Part shown: piece after piece, positions 62,378-64,000 of the stretch
Layout: each line of letters begins with the position of its first letter
How positions within the stretch are numbered: position 1 is the first letter of the stretch
Origin: Megaustenia siamemsis
Lineage: Eukaryota; Mollusca; Gastropoda; Stylommatophora; Ariophantidae
Assembly: GCA_032433765.1 (NCBI GenBank)
Contig: JAVIAB010000073.1
Location: 61,898,552 to 61,962,551, forward strand
Reading direction: 5' to 3'
Length of the DNA stretch: 64,000 bases
Translations under genes and position numbers: made by a program
Notes under the pieces: model-generated
The model's database searches: none
Told to the model about the DNA's origin: nothing
Seen by the model: only the letters and a program-made list of their open reading frames with translations

Positions 62378-64000
62378 CTATTGCGTATTTTTTTGAGGTA
62401 TTGTTTTTGCCGAACAGCTTCTCTCGTGGCTAATTCTACCAATGTTTGACAAACACACGCGGTCACATAATGAACAGGTCAGGCTCGCTGGTCCACAGGG
62501 TTTACCATCCTTTTTCATGAGTCTCTTCTCTTCTAAGTCCTGTCTTAGAACAGTCTCAAATGTTGTTATACCGTTCCTTATACGTGCTCTCCATGATGTG
62601 CGATCACTTGCCAGATGTTGCCAGTCGTTTTCACAGATGGAGAAGTCTTTCAGAGATGATTTGCTGATATCTCTATATCGTAGTTTAGGTCTGCCGATTT
62701 GTCGTTTTCCGTGTTTTAGCTCGCCATATAGTATTTGCCTAGGAATGCATTTTTCTTCCATCCGTTGGACATGCCCCAGCCATCTTAGCCTTCGACTTCT
62801 GAGCATCGACATGATTGTTAAGGTCTTAGCACGTTGCAGGACAGTTAAGTTGGTTATTTTGTCTTGCCATTTGATGTGCATTATTTTGCGGATACATCGC
62901 ATGTGGAAGACATTTAGTCTTTTTTCCTGGTTTGAGTATGTTGTCCAGGTTTCGGATCCATATAGTAGTGTGCTAAGCACACATGTTTGATATATTAAGA
63001 GTTTAGTCTTTTGAGTTAGTTTCGTGTTGTTCCATGCCCTTTTTGTGAGTTTGCCGAAGGTCGTAGCTGCCTTACCAATTCGACAGTTTATTTCTTCATC
63101 AAGAGAGATGGTTTGCGTAACTGTGGATCCAAGATATGTAAATTTCTGTACTGATTCTAGTGGGCAGTCTTTTAGAGTAATAGATATAGGTTTGAAGTCA
63201 CCTTGATTTAGTATTACTGTCTTCTGAACATTAATTGACAGTGAAAAAGGTCGCATGCTTTATCCAGGTTGTTGATCAGCGACTGTAGGGTGGCCTCACT
63301 ATGAGCGACTAGGGCTGCATCGTCAGCAAATAAAAATTCTTTAAGTAGGGCAACATTTGTTTTGGTTTTTGCTCTTAGTCGTGCTAGGTTGAACAGTGAG
63401 CCATCTGGTCTAGTGCGAATGTAAATATCTCCTGAGCTGTTTTCGAAGGTGTAATTTAGGAGGGCAGAAAAAAATATACCAAAAAGGGTGGGGGCGAGGA
63501 CACATCCCTGTTTCACTCCTTTGTTGACTTTGAAATTCTCTGATGGACTCCCATCAAAATGGACTTTGCCATTCATGTCTTCATGGAAGGAAATTATCAG
63601 CCTAAGTAATTTAGGAGGGCAGCCTATGCCTTCTAACACCTTGTAGAGACCATCTCTGTTTACTGTGTCGAATGCCTTTGTGAGATCCACAAAGGCAATA
63701 TAGAGCGGCATATTTTGTTCCCGACATTTTTCCTGCAGTTGTCTAAGAGTGAAGATCATATCTATGGTTGATCTCCCGGGTCTGAAACCGCATTGGGACT
63801 CGGGAAGCACCCGTTCTGCAAGTCTATGCAGGCGATTAAGTACGACTCTAGCAAAAGCTTTGCCTGTTGTGCTAAGGAGAGAAATGCCTCTGTAATTTCT
63901 TGTACAGCGTTATAATCTTGGCATTTCTCATATCATGAGGTATTTCTCCGTTTCTCCAGCATTTAATTAGCAGTTTGTATAGGTGTGGAAGTAGTACGCT
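62378..64000 (-). pseudogene. L-G LINE reverse transcriptase, nearly intact, running off the window
   Basis: From the right edge the minus strand reads NYRGISLLSTTGKAFARVVL (frame corrected), ESQCGFRPGRSTIDMIFTLR, YIAFVDLTKAFDTVNRDGLY, NKGVKQGCVLAPTLFGIFFS and KEFLFADDAALVAHSEATLQ with the catalytic FADD. At about 63250 one T is missing from a T run, shifting into KTVILNQGDFKPI, TYLGSTVTQTISLDEEINCR, STLLYGSETWTTYSNQEKRL, MRCIRKIMHIKWQDKITN, RRLRWLGHVQRMEEKCIPRQ, and a C-terminal finger CSLCDRVCLSNIGRISHERSC-type (C-x2-C ... H-x3-C). With only this shift and one near 63815 it is the best preserved LINE polymerase in the window. The endonuclease should lie to the right of 64000. Confidence 0.92.

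Overview
The window is animal (invertebrate) nuclear DNA: AT-rich, with spliced exons, long introns, and a dense load of LINEs, tRNA-derived SINEs, Penelope-like elements and DNA transposons. Two gene-like inserts resemble extracellular EGF / galactose-binding proteins known to me from gastropods. I therefore infer a mollusc, most plausibly a pulmonate snail; the species cannot be fixed from sequence alone.

The backbone is one host gene on the + strand, the 3' part of an ABCA-family ABC transporter. Six consecutive exons (2639-2773, 7422-7525, 21795-21887, 26497-26596, 53416-53553, 54134-54451) join in phase into 295 codons plus stop. They cover the signature motif, Walker B, H-loop, regulatory region and C-terminus of the last nucleotide-binding domain. 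The introns are about 4.6, 14.3, 4.6, 26.8 and 0.6 kb, and all the other insertions up to 54.1 kb lie inside them. From 54.5 kb to the end the window is downstream of this gene and mostly repeats.

I use working names for repeat families. L-A ends in (GAT)n; L-C ends in (GATA)n; L-D, L-E and L-G are further LINEs; L-F is the LINE type often annotated as craniofacial development protein 2-like. J1 to J5 are Jockey-like LINEs with RNase H. PLE means Penelope-like. The SINE family has a monomer of about 265 bp and a two-headed composite of about 361 bp.

Layout. 0.8-11.1 kb: LINE tails and RT fragments, a mariner relic, PLE pieces, J3 and J4. 11.16-12.72 kb: element A, which carries an open extracellular-domain reading frame. 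12.8-18.2 kb: PLE pieces, a mariner relic, a hairpin and element C. 18.2-26.2 kb: L-F, L-E, element B (inverted partner of A) and LINE-in-LINE nesting. 26.6-53.4 kb (the giant intron): L-F with a SINE, J1, an EGF/galactose-binding pseudogene split by piggyBac, a minisatellite split by hAT, and L-E split by both J2 and a composite SINE. 55.9-64 kb: further L-E, L-C, SINE and a nearly intact L-G running off the edge.

Most transposon proteins are broken, so little here is functional apart from the ABCA gene. The most unusual observation is the A/B/C family. Its members have retrotransposition-like target-site duplications and a (CCAATAA)n end; they share a 3' module with tRNA-like promoter boxes but differ in 5' cargo, and the cargo in A and B is a duplicated cysteine-rich extracellular domain.
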